Shown here: positions 1 through 7,892 of the stretch, piece by piece | Layout of the letters: every line of letters begins with the position of its first letter | Numbering within the stretch: position 1 is the first letter of the stretch | DNA from: Winogradskya humida | GTDB lineage: Bacteria > Actinomycetota > Actinomycetes > Mycobacteriales > Micromonosporaceae | Reading direction: 5' to 3' | Assembly (NCBI RefSeq): GCF_016862215.1 | Contig: NZ_BOMN01000100.1 | Location: 40,828-104,827 of the forward strand | Length of the DNA: 64,000 bases | The notes under the pieces: generated by a model | Databases searched by the model: none | What the model was told of the DNA's origin: nothing | The model's input: only the letters and a program-made list of their open reading frames with translations | Translations under genes and position numbers: made by a program

Positions 1-2
1 AG

Positions 3-680
3 GGTGGCGGCCCGGACTTCTTCTCCCAGATCCTCAGCAACGGCTTCTTCGTCGCGCTCGCGGGCATCGGGGTGGAGCTGACGCTCTTCCTGCCGATCGC
101 GATCGCGATGCTCGCCGGTGACGCCGTCGCGGGCGAGGCCAACCAGGGCACCCTGCGCTACCTGCTGACCGTTCCGGTCGGGCGGATCAGACTGCTGGCC
201 GTGAAGTACGCGGGGATCGTGATGGGCGCCTTCCTGGCCCCGCTCGTCGTCGCGACATCGGGGATCCTCGCCGGGCTGCTGCTCTTCGGCGGCGGCGACG
301 TCACCACGCTCTCCGGCACCTCGATCAGCTTCGGCGCGGGGCTGCTCCGCCTGCTCGGCGTCTGCCTCTACCTCGGCGTCTGCCTCACGGCGCTCGGAGC
401 GGTCGGGCTGTTCCTGTCGACGCTGACGGAGCAGCCGATGGGGGCCACGATCGCGCTGACCATGCTGACCGTGGCGAGCTTCGTGCTCGGGCAGATCCCC
501 CAGCTGGACTGGCTCCACCCGTACCTGCTCACCCAGCACTGGCAGGACTTCGGCGAGCTGCTGCGCGACCCGGTCTCGCTGAGCGCGCTGCAGCCCGGGC
601 TGCTGACCGCCGGCGCGTACATCGCGGTGTTCCTCTGCGCCGCCTGGGCACGCTTCGCCGGCCGGGACATCACCAGCTGA
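3..680 (+). CDS. ABC-2 type transporter permease (5' end outside window)
   Basis: The reading frame is open to the left edge, so the N-terminus lies outside the window; about 225 residues are visible. It has several long hydrophobic segments, and the short soluble stretch EANQGTLRYLLTVPV after the first visible membrane segment is typical of ABC-2 export permeases (the GTLRxLL signature of the NatB/YhaP-like group). It should pair with an ATPase encoded upstream to form an exporter; the substrate cannot be read from the sequence. The gene ends 54 bp before the universal stress protein gene, and a DevR-like box lies between them, so the two are probably separate transcription units. Confidence 0.8.
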   Translation, partial: GGGPDFFSQILSNGFFVALAGIGVELTLFLPIAIAMLAGDAVAGEANQGTLRYLLTVPVGRIRLLAVKYAGIVMGAFLAPLVVATSGILAGLLLFGGGDVTTLSGTSISFGAGLLRLLGVCLYLGVCLTALGAVGLFLSTLTEQPMGATIALTMLTVASFVLGQIPQLDWLHPYLLTQHWQDFGELLRDPVSLSALQPGLLTAGAYIAVFLCAAWARFAGRDITS

Positions 681-684
681 AACC

Positions 685-704
685 GGGACCTTCGGCACTG
701 CCCC
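685..704 (+). promoter_or_regulatory. DevR/DosR-like box upstream of stress protein gene
   Basis: The sequence GGGACCTTCGGCACTGCCCC ends 30 bp before the start codon of the universal stress protein. A copy matching at 18 of 20 positions sits at 7843-7862, also 30 bp before its gene. GGGAC followed by a partly inverted GGCAC/GCCC half resembles DosR/DevR boxes, which control universal stress protein and Acg-nitroreductase genes in mycobacteria. Binding by a DevR homologue is inference; no devR gene lies in the window. Confidence 0.5.
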
Positions 705-734
705 GGTGACGCTGCCCGGCGTTGAATCAGAAGC

Positions 735-1544
735 ATGATCGTTGCAGGTACGGACGGAACAGCATCGGGTGAGGCCGCCGTGCGATGGGCCGCGCGGGAG
801 GCCGCACGCCGGGACACCACACTGCGCATCCTGTACGCGTACGACGAGCACCACCTCGCCGCCCCGGTGCTGGACGCCGCCGTCGTCCAGGCCCGCGCGG
901 CCGCGCCGTTCGCGATCCGGATCGAGGCCGTCGCGGTCGCCGGTGACCCCGTGCCGGCGCTGCTCGCCATCGAGGACGCCGCGCTGATCGTGCTCGGCAA
1001 CCGGGGCCGGGGCGGGTTCGCGAGTCTGCTGCTCGGATCGGTCAGCCAGCGCGTCGCCACGTACGCGAGGACACCCGTCGTCGTCGTGCGGGGCCGCTCC
1101 GGCATGCCCGGGCCGATCGTCGCCGGCGTGGATGACTCCGACTCCGCCGAGGCGGTCCTGGAAACCGCGTTCTCCGCCGCCGCGGGGCGCGGGGCTCCGC
1201 TCGCCGCTGTCCGCGGGGTTTCCTTCGCGGCCGTGGGGGCGTCCCCGCCCGCCGGCGTCCCGGAGCGGGAGCGCGAGGAGACCGAGCGACTGGAGGCCCA
1301 GCTCGCGCCCTGGCGGGACCGGTTCCCCGACGTCGACGCCGAGGCGGTGGTCTCCCCGGACGGCGCGGCGGCCGTCCTCGTCGCCGTCTCCCACAGCGCC
1401 CGCCTCATGATCGTCGGCAGCCGCGGCCACGGCACGGTCACCAACGCCCTGCTCGGCTCCACCGGCATGCAACTCCTGCACCACGCCGGCTGCCCGGTCC
1501 TCATCGTCCGCGGCCGGCGGGTCGCAGCCACGCTCCGATCCTGA
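735..1544 (+). CDS. Universal stress protein, two Usp domains
   Basis: A 269-residue cytoplasmic protein made of two tandem UspA domains (about residues 1-120 and 125-262). Each keeps the ATP-binding signature G-x2-G-x9-G-S: GNRGRGGFASLLLGSVS near residue 92 and GSRGHGTVTNALLGSTG near residue 228. Such tandem Usp proteins bind ATP and act in dormancy, hypoxia or redox stress in actinobacteria. The histidine kinase gene begins 22 bp downstream on the same strand, so the two are probably cotranscribed. A DevR-like box lies immediately upstream. The domain assignment is firm; the exact stress is unknown. Confidence 0.92.
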   Translation: MIVAGTDGTASGEAAVRWAAREAARRDTTLRILYAYDEHHLAAPVLDAAVVQARAAAPFAIRIEAVAVAGDPVPALLAIEDAALIVLGNRGRGGFASLLLGSVSQRVATYARTPVVVVRGRSGMPGPIVAGVDDSDSAEAVLETAFSAAAGRGAPLAAVRGVSFAAVGASPPAGVPEREREETERLEAQLAPWRDRFPDVDAEAVVSPDGAAAVLVAVSHSARLMIVGSRGHGTVTNALLGSTGMQLLHHAGCPVLIVRGRRVAATLRS

Positions 1545-1566
1545 GGCGGCCACTACTATCGGGCCC

Positions 1567-3381
1567 ATGAACGAGCCCCTGCCACGCGACGAGCCCGGGC
1601 CGGCATCGACCGGCTCTCCTTCGCTGGGCTCGCCTTCACTGGGCTCGCCTTCATTGGGCTCGCCTTCATTGGGGTTGACGCCGCTCTCTCGGGTGCGGCT
1701 GGACGAGCTCCTGCAGGAGATGCTCGACCGGGTCGGTGAGGTCGTCGCCAGCCGGGAACGGTTGCGCGCCCTGCTGGACGCGGTGGTCGGCATCGGGACC
1801 GACCTCGACCTGCGCAGCACGTTGCAACGCATCGTCGAGGCGGCGTGCGCGCTCGCCGGGGCACGTTACGGCGCGCTGGGGGTGCTCGCCCCGGACAAGA
1901 CGCAGCTGTCCGACTTCATCACCTACGGCCTGTCCCCCGAGAACCACGCGAAGATCGGCGACCTGCCGCACGGCCGCGGCCTGCTGGGCCTGCTGATCAC
2001 CGACCCCCAGCCCGTACGCCTCCCGGACATCACCGAGCACCCCCGCTCCTACGGCTTCCCGCCCGAGCATCCCCCGATGCACAGTTTCCTCGGCGTCCCC
2101 GTGCGCACCCGCGACCAGATCTTCGGCAACCTCTACCTCGCGGAGAAGCAGGGCGCCGCCGAGTTCACCGACGACGACGAGGAGATCGTGGTGGCCCTTG
2201 CCGCGGCAGCGGGCGTGGCGATCGACAACGCCCGCCTGTTCGCCCTCGCCCAGCGCCGCGAACGCTGGCTCTCCGCCGCCGCCGAGATCACCTCGGTGCT
2301 GCTGGGCACGGTCCGCCGCCAGGAGGCGTTGCAGCTGATCGCCCGCCGGGCCCGCGAGATCGCCGGCGCGGAGCTGGTCCTCGTCCTGCTCGCCGACCCC
2401 GGATTCGAGGACGCCCGCTACCGCATCGAGGTCGCCGACGGCGCCGAAGGCCTGGTCGGCCGCATCCTCTCCGTCGACGTCGACGCCCTCCACACCGGCA
2501 CCGTCAACCTGCGCGACGTCGCCGACTGGCCCGCCCCGGTCCCCGACGGCCCCGCCATGGCCGCCCCCCTCGCCGCCGGCCCGCCCACCACCTCGCCCAC
2601 CAGCTCGGCGGCTGGGTTCCCGGGCAGCTCGCCGTCGGCGGCCACGCGGGCGGATCTGCCACAGGGTGTGCTGATCGTCGCGGGCCTGGCCGGCGATGGC
2701 AGTGACGATCCGGCGCTGCTGTCGAGCTTCGCCGGGCAGGCGGCTCTCGCGCTCGAACGGGCCCGCGCGCAGGAGGAACGCGAGCTGCTCGTCGTCCTCG
2801 AGGATCGTGAACGCATCGCCCGTGACCTGCACGACGTCGTGATCCAGCGGCTCTTCGCCACCGGGATGCAGCTCCAGGGCGTGGCACCGCACGCACTGCG
2901 CCCCGAGGCGGCCAAGCGGATCAACGCGGCCGTCGACGACCTGGACGCCACCATCCGCGACATCCGCCGCTCCATCTTCGAGCTGCGGGCACCCGCGGGC
3001 ACGACCCTGCGTACCGAACTGCGCGACACCGTCCAGGCCGCCGCCGAAACGCTCGGCTTCCGCCCCACCCTCGACGTCACCGGCCCGATCGACAGCGCGG
3101 TCCCCGACGACGTGGTCCCGGAGCTCCTGGCCGTCCTCCGCGAAGCCCTCTCCAACACCGCAAGACACGCCCAAGCCTCATCGGTACGCGTCTCAGCGCG
3201 CGCCGCCGACGGCGAAGTCCTCATCCGCGTGGAGGACAACGGCATCGGCACCGACCCCGCCGCAGCCCGGGGCGGCCTGATCAACATGACCGAACGCGCC
3301 CGCGACCTCGGTGGCAGTTTCGACATCACCCCCGCCCCCGCCGGCGGCACGATCCTCACCTGGCGCGTCCCCCTCGGGTGA
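1567..3381 (+). CDS. GAF-domain histidine kinase (DevS/NarL-type)
   Basis: A 604-residue sensor kinase with no membrane segment. After a low-complexity N-terminus come two GAF domains (about 60-220 and 230-400), a HisKA_3 dimerisation domain with the phosphoacceptor in ERIARDLHDVVIQRLFATG (His near residue 422), and a HATPase_c domain with DNGIG and the GG-rich G2 region at the end. This is the architecture of DevS/DosT, the heme-GAF sensors of the mycobacterial dormancy regulon; heme binding cannot be confirmed from sequence. No response regulator gene is adjacent, so it is an orphan here. It is probably cotranscribed with the upstream stress protein gene, which carries a DevR-like box. Confidence 0.88.
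   Translation: MNEPLPRDEPGPASTGSPSLGSPSLGSPSLGSPSLGLTPLSRVRLDELLQEMLDRVGEVVASRERLRALLDAVVGIGTDLDLRSTLQRIVEAACALAGARYGALGVLAPDKTQLSDFITYGLSPENHAKIGDLPHGRGLLGLLITDPQPVRLPDITEHPRSYGFPPEHPPMHSFLGVPVRTRDQIFGNLYLAEKQGAAEFTDDDEEIVVALAAAAGVAIDNARLFALAQRRERWLSAAAEITSVLLGTVRRQEALQLIARRAREIAGAELVLVLLADPGFEDARYRIEVADGAEGLVGRILSVDVDALHTGTVNLRDVADWPAPVPDGPAMAAPLAAGPPTTSPTSSAAGFPGSSPSAATRADLPQGVLIVAGLAGDGSDDPALLSSFAGQAALALERARAQEERELLVVLEDRERIARDLHDVVIQRLFATGMQLQGVAPHALRPEAAKRINAAVDDLDATIRDIRRSIFELRAPAGTTLRTELRDTVQAAAETLGFRPTLDVTGPIDSAVPDDVVPELLAVLREALSNTARHAQASSVRVSARAADGEVLIRVEDNGIGTDPAAARGGLINMTERARDLGGSFDITPAPAGGTILTWRVPLG
1612..1671 (+). repeat. 15-bp in-frame tandem repeat (SPSLG)n
   Basis: Four units of the pattern GGCTCGCCTTCAYTG lie head to tail, the first slightly diverged and the last two identical. 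They encode four SPSLG-type peptides near residues 16-36 of the kinase, before the first GAF domain. The identical neighbouring copies suggest recent slippage. A similar 15-bp repeat occurs in a second kinase at 20227-20286, with an unrelated sequence. Confidence 0.85.
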
Positions 3382-3407
3382 CCCGCCGCGACCGCCTGGC
3401 GTTCGGC

Positions 3408-4382
3408 TCAGACCTCGAGCGTCCAGCGCACGAATCGCTGCGTAGGAGTGAATCCGGCCGCTTCGTAGAGCCTGAACGAGCTGAACGGGTTCGCCGAGTC
3501 CACCTGCACGACGACCCGGTCGTAACCGTGGCCGGCTGCGGCCCGGAGCCCACGCCCGATCAGTGCACCGGCGACACCCCGCTTCCGGTAGCCCGGTTGT
3601 GTCGCGATGAGCATGAAACGCGCGTCGCGGATGCCGGTGGCCGCCGTGTTGGCGTCCCAGGACATCGTCACCAGCATGCCCGCCGGTGTCCCGTCCGCCA
3701 CGTCCCGGACCAGGAAGCTGACCTCGGGCCGGAATGCCTGGTTGATGACCTCGCTGCGCCAGGAATCCGCGGGCAGCGGCGCCCACAGGTAGTCATCCTT
3801 GAACGCCTCGTTGCGGACCAGCCGGAACTCCTCGTCGTTGTCCTGCGACCATGGCTCGGCCCGCAGTCCGGCAGGGATCTCGGTGTCACGGATCGCGTCA
3901 CCGAGCGGGTGCACCATGTTCTGGTAGTAGCGGGCCGGCAGGAAGCCTTGCGAGCCCAGTAGTTCCGCCAGGCCGGCGATGCCCTCGAGCCGATGGACGT
4001 CGACCACCAGCCTCAGCGTCGGGTGGTGCAGCGCGTGCAGCCGCTTCGCCGCCGCCACCCCGGCTTTCACCAGCCTGGCGCCGAGGCCCCTGCGCCGGTG
4101 GCCGGGGGCCACCCCGCCGTCCATGACGATCCGATGGACCTGGTCCGCGTCCGGCTGGTACCGGACTTTCATGAAGCCTGCCATGACGGGTCCGTCGAAG
4201 GCGGCGAGACTCCCGCGTTCCAGCTCCGCATAGGGGTCGGTCAGTTCCTGGAGGGCGTCCTGCTCGTCGTAGTACTCGCCGACCTTGTCGACGGTCTCCA
4301 TGGCGTTGAGCAGGTCTGCTCCCGCCCGGGCGTCCTGGCTGGTGAGCGGCCGCCAGGTGAGGGGGCTCGAGGCTTCATGCAT
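3408..4382 (-). CDS. GNAT family N-acetyltransferase, two domains
   Basis: About 324 residues from the internal ATG (MHEASSPL); an upstream in-frame start would add 14 residues of arginine-rich sequence unlike the family. Two GNAT folds are visible. Each has an acetyl-CoA loop of the R/Q-x-x-G-x-G/A type: GHRRRGLGARLVKAG near residue 100 and PGYRKRGVAGALIGRG near residue 270. Tandem GNAT proteins of this type acetylate small amines or aminoglycoside-like compounds; the substrate is unknown. It is convergent with the kinase gene and lies just downstream of the phosphotransferase-like gene on the same strand. Confidence 0.85.
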   Translation of the reverse strand: MHEASSPLTWRPLTSQDARAGADLLNAMETVDKVGEYYDEQDALQELTDPYAELERGSLAAFDGPVMAGFMKVRYQPDADQVHRIVMDGGVAPGHRRRGLGARLVKAGVAAAKRLHALHHPTLRLVVDVHRLEGIAGLAELLGSQGFLPARYYQNMVHPLGDAIRDTEIPAGLRAEPWSQDNDEEFRLVRNEAFKDDYLWAPLPADSWRSEVINQAFRPEVSFLVRDVADGTPAGMLVTMSWDANTAATGIRDARFMLIATQPGYRKRGVAGALIGRGLRAAAGHGYDRVVVQVDSANPFSSFRLYEAAGFTPTQRFVRWTLEV

Positions 4383-4474
4383 CCGGCGGAGGCTAATCCC
4401 CCTGCGCTGCGGCTGTCGCCTCATTTTCAGGGGATCAGGGGCTCACCGCCGGCCCGGGTCATGGCCCGGCGCGC

Positions 4475-5494
4475 TCAGACGCTGTCCGCGAATTCAGCGA
4501 TCACCCGCAGGATCGGGGCGCGGCCGGCGAAGCGTTCCGTGAGGTCACGTCTGTCGTAGCCGGTCTGGGCGGTGCCCGCGGTGGCCAGCATCCGGGGCGC
4601 CATCCAGAAGAACTTCGCCGCGCCCGCGACGCGGATCGCCCGGCGGACGTCGTCCGGGTGCAGGGTGCCGCGCGTACCGCGTACATAGGAATCGGTCACG
4701 GTTTCCAGGGCCTCGTCCAAGAGTTGCAGGTCGAGGAAACCGTCGGAGAAGGAGTCCAGGGCGAGGTTCGCCGCGTCCTCACCGATGGGGCCCGGACCCA
4801 CGTGCGCCCAGTCCAGCAGCACCGGCCCGCGCTCCGCACCGATCAGGTTCATCGCCCACACGTCGTGGTGACACAGGGTCCTCGGCAACGCCCGCGCCGC
4901 CGCCAGCACCTCGAAACGGCGCTCCCACAACCGCCGCAGCCCGGCCCGCAGCTCCGGCGGCCACGACGCGACCGCCGCCGGATGCTCCCAGTCGAGGTCA
5001 TCCGGAACGGGCAACCCGAGGCCGCCCTCGGTCAGGAAGTCCCGGGCGAGCCACTCGACCTCCATCGGCCCCCGCTGCACCCACGCAGCCTGGGCGACAC
5101 CCAGCCGGTACGCGACATCCCCCAGCTCCGCCGGCCCCCACGTCGTACCGGCCGCACCTGGCACGTCCTCGAGCCACATCGCCACCGACCCGTCCGCACG
5201 CTCCTGCACGGACAGGCACTCAGGAGCCGACAGGCCTCCCTCGGCGAACACCGTCCCCGGCAACCCCGCCTCGTACGCGGAAGGCTCCCGCCGCCAGTAA
5301 TTGAAATGCCCCGGATCCGCGCTGGCCGCCAGATGCGGCAACGCCCCCTCCCGCCGCGGCGTAGCCACCTTCAGCACCACGGGCCCCTCGTCCCGCCGCA
5401 CCCGCCACACCCCACCGGTGACCTCGTTCGCCGTACCGTGCTCAAGCCCCTCAGCAACCCACTCGCCGCGCACCAGATCGGTCGGAAACGTCAT
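4475..5494 (-). CDS. Aminoglycoside phosphotransferase-family protein
   Basis: A 339-residue protein of the APH/choline-kinase-like fold. The N-terminal lobe carries the beta-strand VVLKVATP with the ATP-binding Lys. The catalytic loop LCHHDVWAMNLIG supplies H-x-D-x4-N, and the metal-binding motif is VLLDWAHVGPGP. These match the Brenner and DFG-like motifs of the family. Members phosphorylate antibiotics or small metabolites; no specific drug substrate can be assigned, so a resistance role should not be assumed. The neighbouring downstream gene is a GNAT enzyme. Confidence 0.85.
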   Translation of the reverse strand: MTFPTDLVRGEWVAEGLEHGTANEVTGGVWRVRRDEGPVVLKVATPRREGALPHLAASADPGHFNYWRREPSAYEAGLPGTVFAEGGLSAPECLSVQERADGSVAMWLEDVPGAAGTTWGPAELGDVAYRLGVAQAAWVQRGPMEVEWLARDFLTEGGLGLPVPDDLDWEHPAAVASWPPELRAGLRRLWERRFEVLAAARALPRTLCHHDVWAMNLIGAERGPVLLDWAHVGPGPIGEDAANLALDSFSDGFLDLQLLDEALETVTDSYVRGTRGTLHPDDVRRAIRVAGAAKFFWMAPRMLATAGTAQTGYDRRDLTERFAGRAPILRVIAEFADSV

Positions 5495-5596
5495 GATCCG
5501 AGCCTAGTAAGCCCCCCTCGACAAGAACCATTCCGTCGCGCGGACGATTTATCCCGCCATCGAAAATGTTAGATTCGCACGCGCGGGGAGGCTGCA

Positions 5597-5765
5597 ATGA
5601 CCACCACGGGTGAACGCGTCGAGGCGGCTGACTGCTCGAATCCGCGCCTCCGATCTGTCCCATCTGGAAACGGACGGCCGGCTCCCGGACAGGATCCGCC
5701 GATCTCAGCGCCTGATCCAGGACATCTTCGAGTCCGGGCAGCCACTCGCCGACTACGTTCCCTGA
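5597..5765 (+). pseudogene. Small frameshifted gene (about 55 residues)
   Basis: A strong ribosome-binding site (GGGGAGG, 5584-5590) precedes ATG 5597, which opens MTTTGERVEA. Near 5627 the coding-like signal moves by one base into the frame reading LTARIRASDLSHLETDG, then continuing to ADYVP and a stop at 5763. Skipping one G in GCGGCT would join the two into one 55-residue basic helical protein. The product is not recognised. It is either a real one-base frameshift or a sequencing error. It overlaps the 3' end of the MarR gene by 13 bp. Confidence 0.4.
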
Positions 5766-6283
5766 CGGCCTGACGACGCGGGCTTGAGGTCCGCGCGGAG
5801 TTGCTCGTTGCGGGCTGCGGTCACCGCGACGATCTCGGTGAGCAGGTGCTCCATGTGCTCCAGGGTCGCGTCGTCGTAGCCGTCCAGTGTGTTGTTGAGG
5901 TGTTCGCCGGTCGGCAGGAAGAAGTCCTCGGTCCGGGAGCGGGCCTGCGGCGTGAGGCGCAATCGGACGATGCGGCGGTCGGTGTCCTCGCGGCTGCGGA
6001 CGACAAAACCGGCCGTCTCCAGTCTGTTCAGCAGCGTTGCCGTGCCGCCGGAGGCGAGGCCGATGCGTTCGGACAGCCGTACCGGTGACAGGGGGTCGCC
6101 GGTGGCTTCGGCCCACAGGATCTCCGCGATCGCGACGGCGTCGTTCGCGTGGATGCCCAGGGTGCGGGCCAGGTGCCGGGTCAGCTCGACGTGGGTGTCG
6201 GTGTAGGTGCGCAGCAGTTGCAGCAGCCTGGACCGCCGGCCCGGCTCGAAGAGGGAGTCGGTGTGTTCGCCCTGGACCGCCAT
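5753..6283 (-). CDS. MarR family transcriptional regulator
   Basis: About 176 residues from ATG 6283; a GTG three codons upstream is an alternative. It has the winged helix-turn-helix of MarR proteins: SERIGLASGGTATLLNRLE is the recognition region and DRRIVRLRLTPQ forms the wing. It is divergent from the FAD monooxygenase gene, and the 77-bp gap contains a perfect palindrome at 6328-6342. The inference is that it represses the monooxygenase until a phenolic or drug-like ligand is bound. Confidence 0.88.
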   Translation of the reverse strand: MAVQGEHTDSLFEPGRRSRLLQLLRTYTDTHVELTRHLARTLGIHANDAVAIAEILWAEATGDPLSPVRLSERIGLASGGTATLLNRLETAGFVVRSREDTDRRIVRLRLTPQARSRTEDFFLPTGEHLNNTLDGYDDATLEHMEHLLTEIVAVTAARNEQLRADLKPASSGRQGT

Positions 6284-6327
6284 GGGGTGCACTCTACTCG
6301 CTCATGCAGTAGCTTATTCAGCAAGTT

Positions 6328-6342
6328 ACTCTCTTAGAGAGT
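6328..6342. promoter_or_regulatory. MarR operator candidate
   Basis: ACTCTC-TTA-GAGAGT is a perfect inverted repeat in the gap between the MarR gene and the FAD monooxygenase gene. It ends 18 bp before the monooxygenase start, where a repressor would block both promoters. The second MarR gene at 12.4 kb has a similar palindrome (TCTCGA-TGG-TCGAGA), with flanking AAG/CTT at comparable distances. Confidence 0.6.
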
Positions 6343-6360
6343 CTTTTGCCGGGAGGTCCC

Positions 6361-7611
6361 ATGAATACGACCGACGAGAACCCACCACGGGTCCTGGTGA
6401 CCGGCGCCAGTATCGCCGGACCCGCCCTGGCCTGGGGGTTGTGCCGGGCCGGCTTCGCCACGACCCTGCTCGAACGCGCCCCGCAGCAGCGCAACGCGGG
6501 CCAGAACGTCGACATCCGCGGTGCGGGCCATGAGGTTCTGCGGCGGATGGGGCTGCGTGCCGAGGTGGCCGCGGCGGGCACCGGCGAGCTGGGGACACGG
6601 TTCCTGCGCCCGGACGGCAGTGTCTACGCCGCCTTTCCCGCCCGTCCCGGCGAGGACGGGCCCACCGCCGAGCTGGAGATCCTGCGGGGACAGCTCTCGG
6701 CGTTGCTGCTGCGGGCCACGGCGGGCGGGGTCGAGCACCGCTACGGCGATCACCTGGTCGGGGTCGCCCAGGACCGGCATGGCGTCGACGTGGTCACCGC
6801 CGCCGGGCGCCGGGAGCGGTACGACCTGCTGGTGGTCGCCGAGGGCCGCCGGTCCAGGACCCGAGACCTCGTCTTCCCGTCCGGCACGGGAGCCGGCTAC
6901 CACGACCTGGGGCAGTACGTCGCCTACGGCACCATCGACCGCGCCGGGAACGACGACCGGTGGTGGCGATGGCTGACCGCGACGGGCAGGCGCGTCGCGT
7001 CATTGCGCCCGGACAACGTCGGCTCCACGCGGGCGACTCTCGCCTTCATGGCCCCGCCGATGGGAGTGGACCGGCTCGATGCGGGGGCACAGATCAGGGT
7101 GCTGCGCGAGCGGTTCGCCGGCGTGGGCTGGGAAACCCCGCGCATCCTCGACGGGTTCGCCGCCCGGCCGGACGAGTTCTACTTCGAGCGCATCGAGCAG
7201 GTACGCGTCCCGCGCTGGTCACACGGCCGGGTCGCCATCGTCGGAGACACCGCGTGGGGCGCCCCGACGGGAATGGGCACCACGCTCGCCCTGCTGGGAG
7301 CACACGTCCTGGCGGGAGAGCTCGCCACGGAACGGGACCGCGGCACTTCGTTCGATCCGGCGCGCGCCTTCCGGGCGTACGAGAAAGTGCTCCGGCCGCA
7401 CGTCGAGAAGACGCAGCAGCTGCCTCCGGGGGTTCCGGGGATCGCGCTGCCGGACTCCCGCTGGGGTCTGCGCGTGCTGCACGGCGTCCACCGCCTGACC
7501 GCGACCCGGGCACTGCGTACCGTCGCGGAACGCGCCCTGTTGTCCTCCGCTTCCACCAGCCTCGCCCTGCCGGAATACCCTCGGCTGCAAGCGCCCTCGG
7601 GAGGAAAATGA
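6361..7611 (+). CDS. FAD-dependent monooxygenase
   Basis: 416 residues from ATG 6361, which follows GGGAGG at good spacing; an earlier in-frame start would overlap that site. The N-terminal Rossmann motif VTGASIAGPALAWGL binds the FAD ADP moiety. GDTAWGAPTGMGTTLAL near residue 297 is the GD motif that contacts FAD ribityl. This is the class A aromatic hydroxylase (PheA/TetX-like) fold; the substrate is unknown. It is divergent from a MarR gene, as is common for inducible detoxifying monooxygenases, and its stop overlaps the start of the next small gene. Confidence 0.9.
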   Translation: MNTTDENPPRVLVTGASIAGPALAWGLCRAGFATTLLERAPQQRNAGQNVDIRGAGHEVLRRMGLRAEVAAAGTGELGTRFLRPDGSVYAAFPARPGEDGPTAELEILRGQLSALLLRATAGGVEHRYGDHLVGVAQDRHGVDVVTAAGRRERYDLLVVAEGRRSRTRDLVFPSGTGAGYHDLGQYVAYGTIDRAGNDDRWWRWLTATGRRVASLRPDNVGSTRATLAFMAPPMGVDRLDAGAQIRVLRERFAGVGWETPRILDGFAARPDEFYFERIEQVRVPRWSHGRVAIVGDTAWGAPTGMGTTLALLGAHVLAGELATERDRGTSFDPARAFRAYEKVLRPHVEKTQQLPPGVPGIALPDSRWGLRVLHGVHRLTATRALRTVAERALLSSASTSLALPEYPRLQAPSGGK

Positions 7612-7859
7612 TGAACGTGGCGGGCCCGGACTGGCAGGGCCGGTACGTCGCGGCGCGCGACCAGTTGCGCGACCAGCACGCCGCCCTGGTCGCGCTGATC
7701 GGGCGGCAGCTGACAGCGGGGTGGACCGGGCACGATCCGGTGAACGGCCGCTGGTTCCAGGGCCTGCCCGTCGTGCTGGTGTTCAACCACCTCGACGACA
7801 CCGGGATCTCGGACGGCATGGGCGCGGACGTCCGCAGGGTTCGGGACCTTCGGCCCTGA
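7608..7859 (+). CDS. Hypothetical 83-residue protein
   Basis: It begins at ATG 7608 inside the ATGA that ends the monooxygenase gene, after GGGAGGAAA, so it is translationally coupled. The product starts MMNVAGPDWQGRYVAAR and is mixed hydrophilic, with no signal peptide or membrane segment. No family is recognised. Its last six codons lie inside the DevR-like box of the next gene, so the 3' end may be dictated by that regulatory site and the native protein may once have been longer. Confidence 0.6.
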   Translation: MMNVAGPDWQGRYVAARDQLRDQHAALVALIGRQLTAGWTGHDPVNGRWFQGLPVVLVFNHLDDTGISDGMGADVRRVRDLRP

Positions 7860-7862
7860 CCC
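7843..7862 (+). promoter_or_regulatory. DevR/DosR-like box upstream of nitroreductase gene
   Basis: GGGACCTTCGGCCCTGACCC ends 30 bp before ATG 7893. It differs at only two positions from the box at 685-704, which has the same spacing to its gene. The placement near -35 to -50 fits an activator site. It overlaps the end of the upstream coding region. A weaker relative, GGGACCTTTGAGTCGC, occurs at 9214-9229 before the SET gene. Confidence 0.55.
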
Positions 7863-7892
7863 CGGCGCGGGTGGCGGCGCGACCGTAGAGGA

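Noticed and set aside
368..1531. Long minus-strand open frame (387 residues) across the permease and stress protein genes
   Set aside because: Antisense shadow of two well-supported genes in high-GC DNA; composition is Ser/Arg/Ala-rich with no domain.
1666..3174. Minus-strand open frame of 502 residues opposite the GAF kinase
   Set aside because: Gly/Val/Glu/Asp-rich antisense of a complete kinase; no ribosome-binding site or motif.
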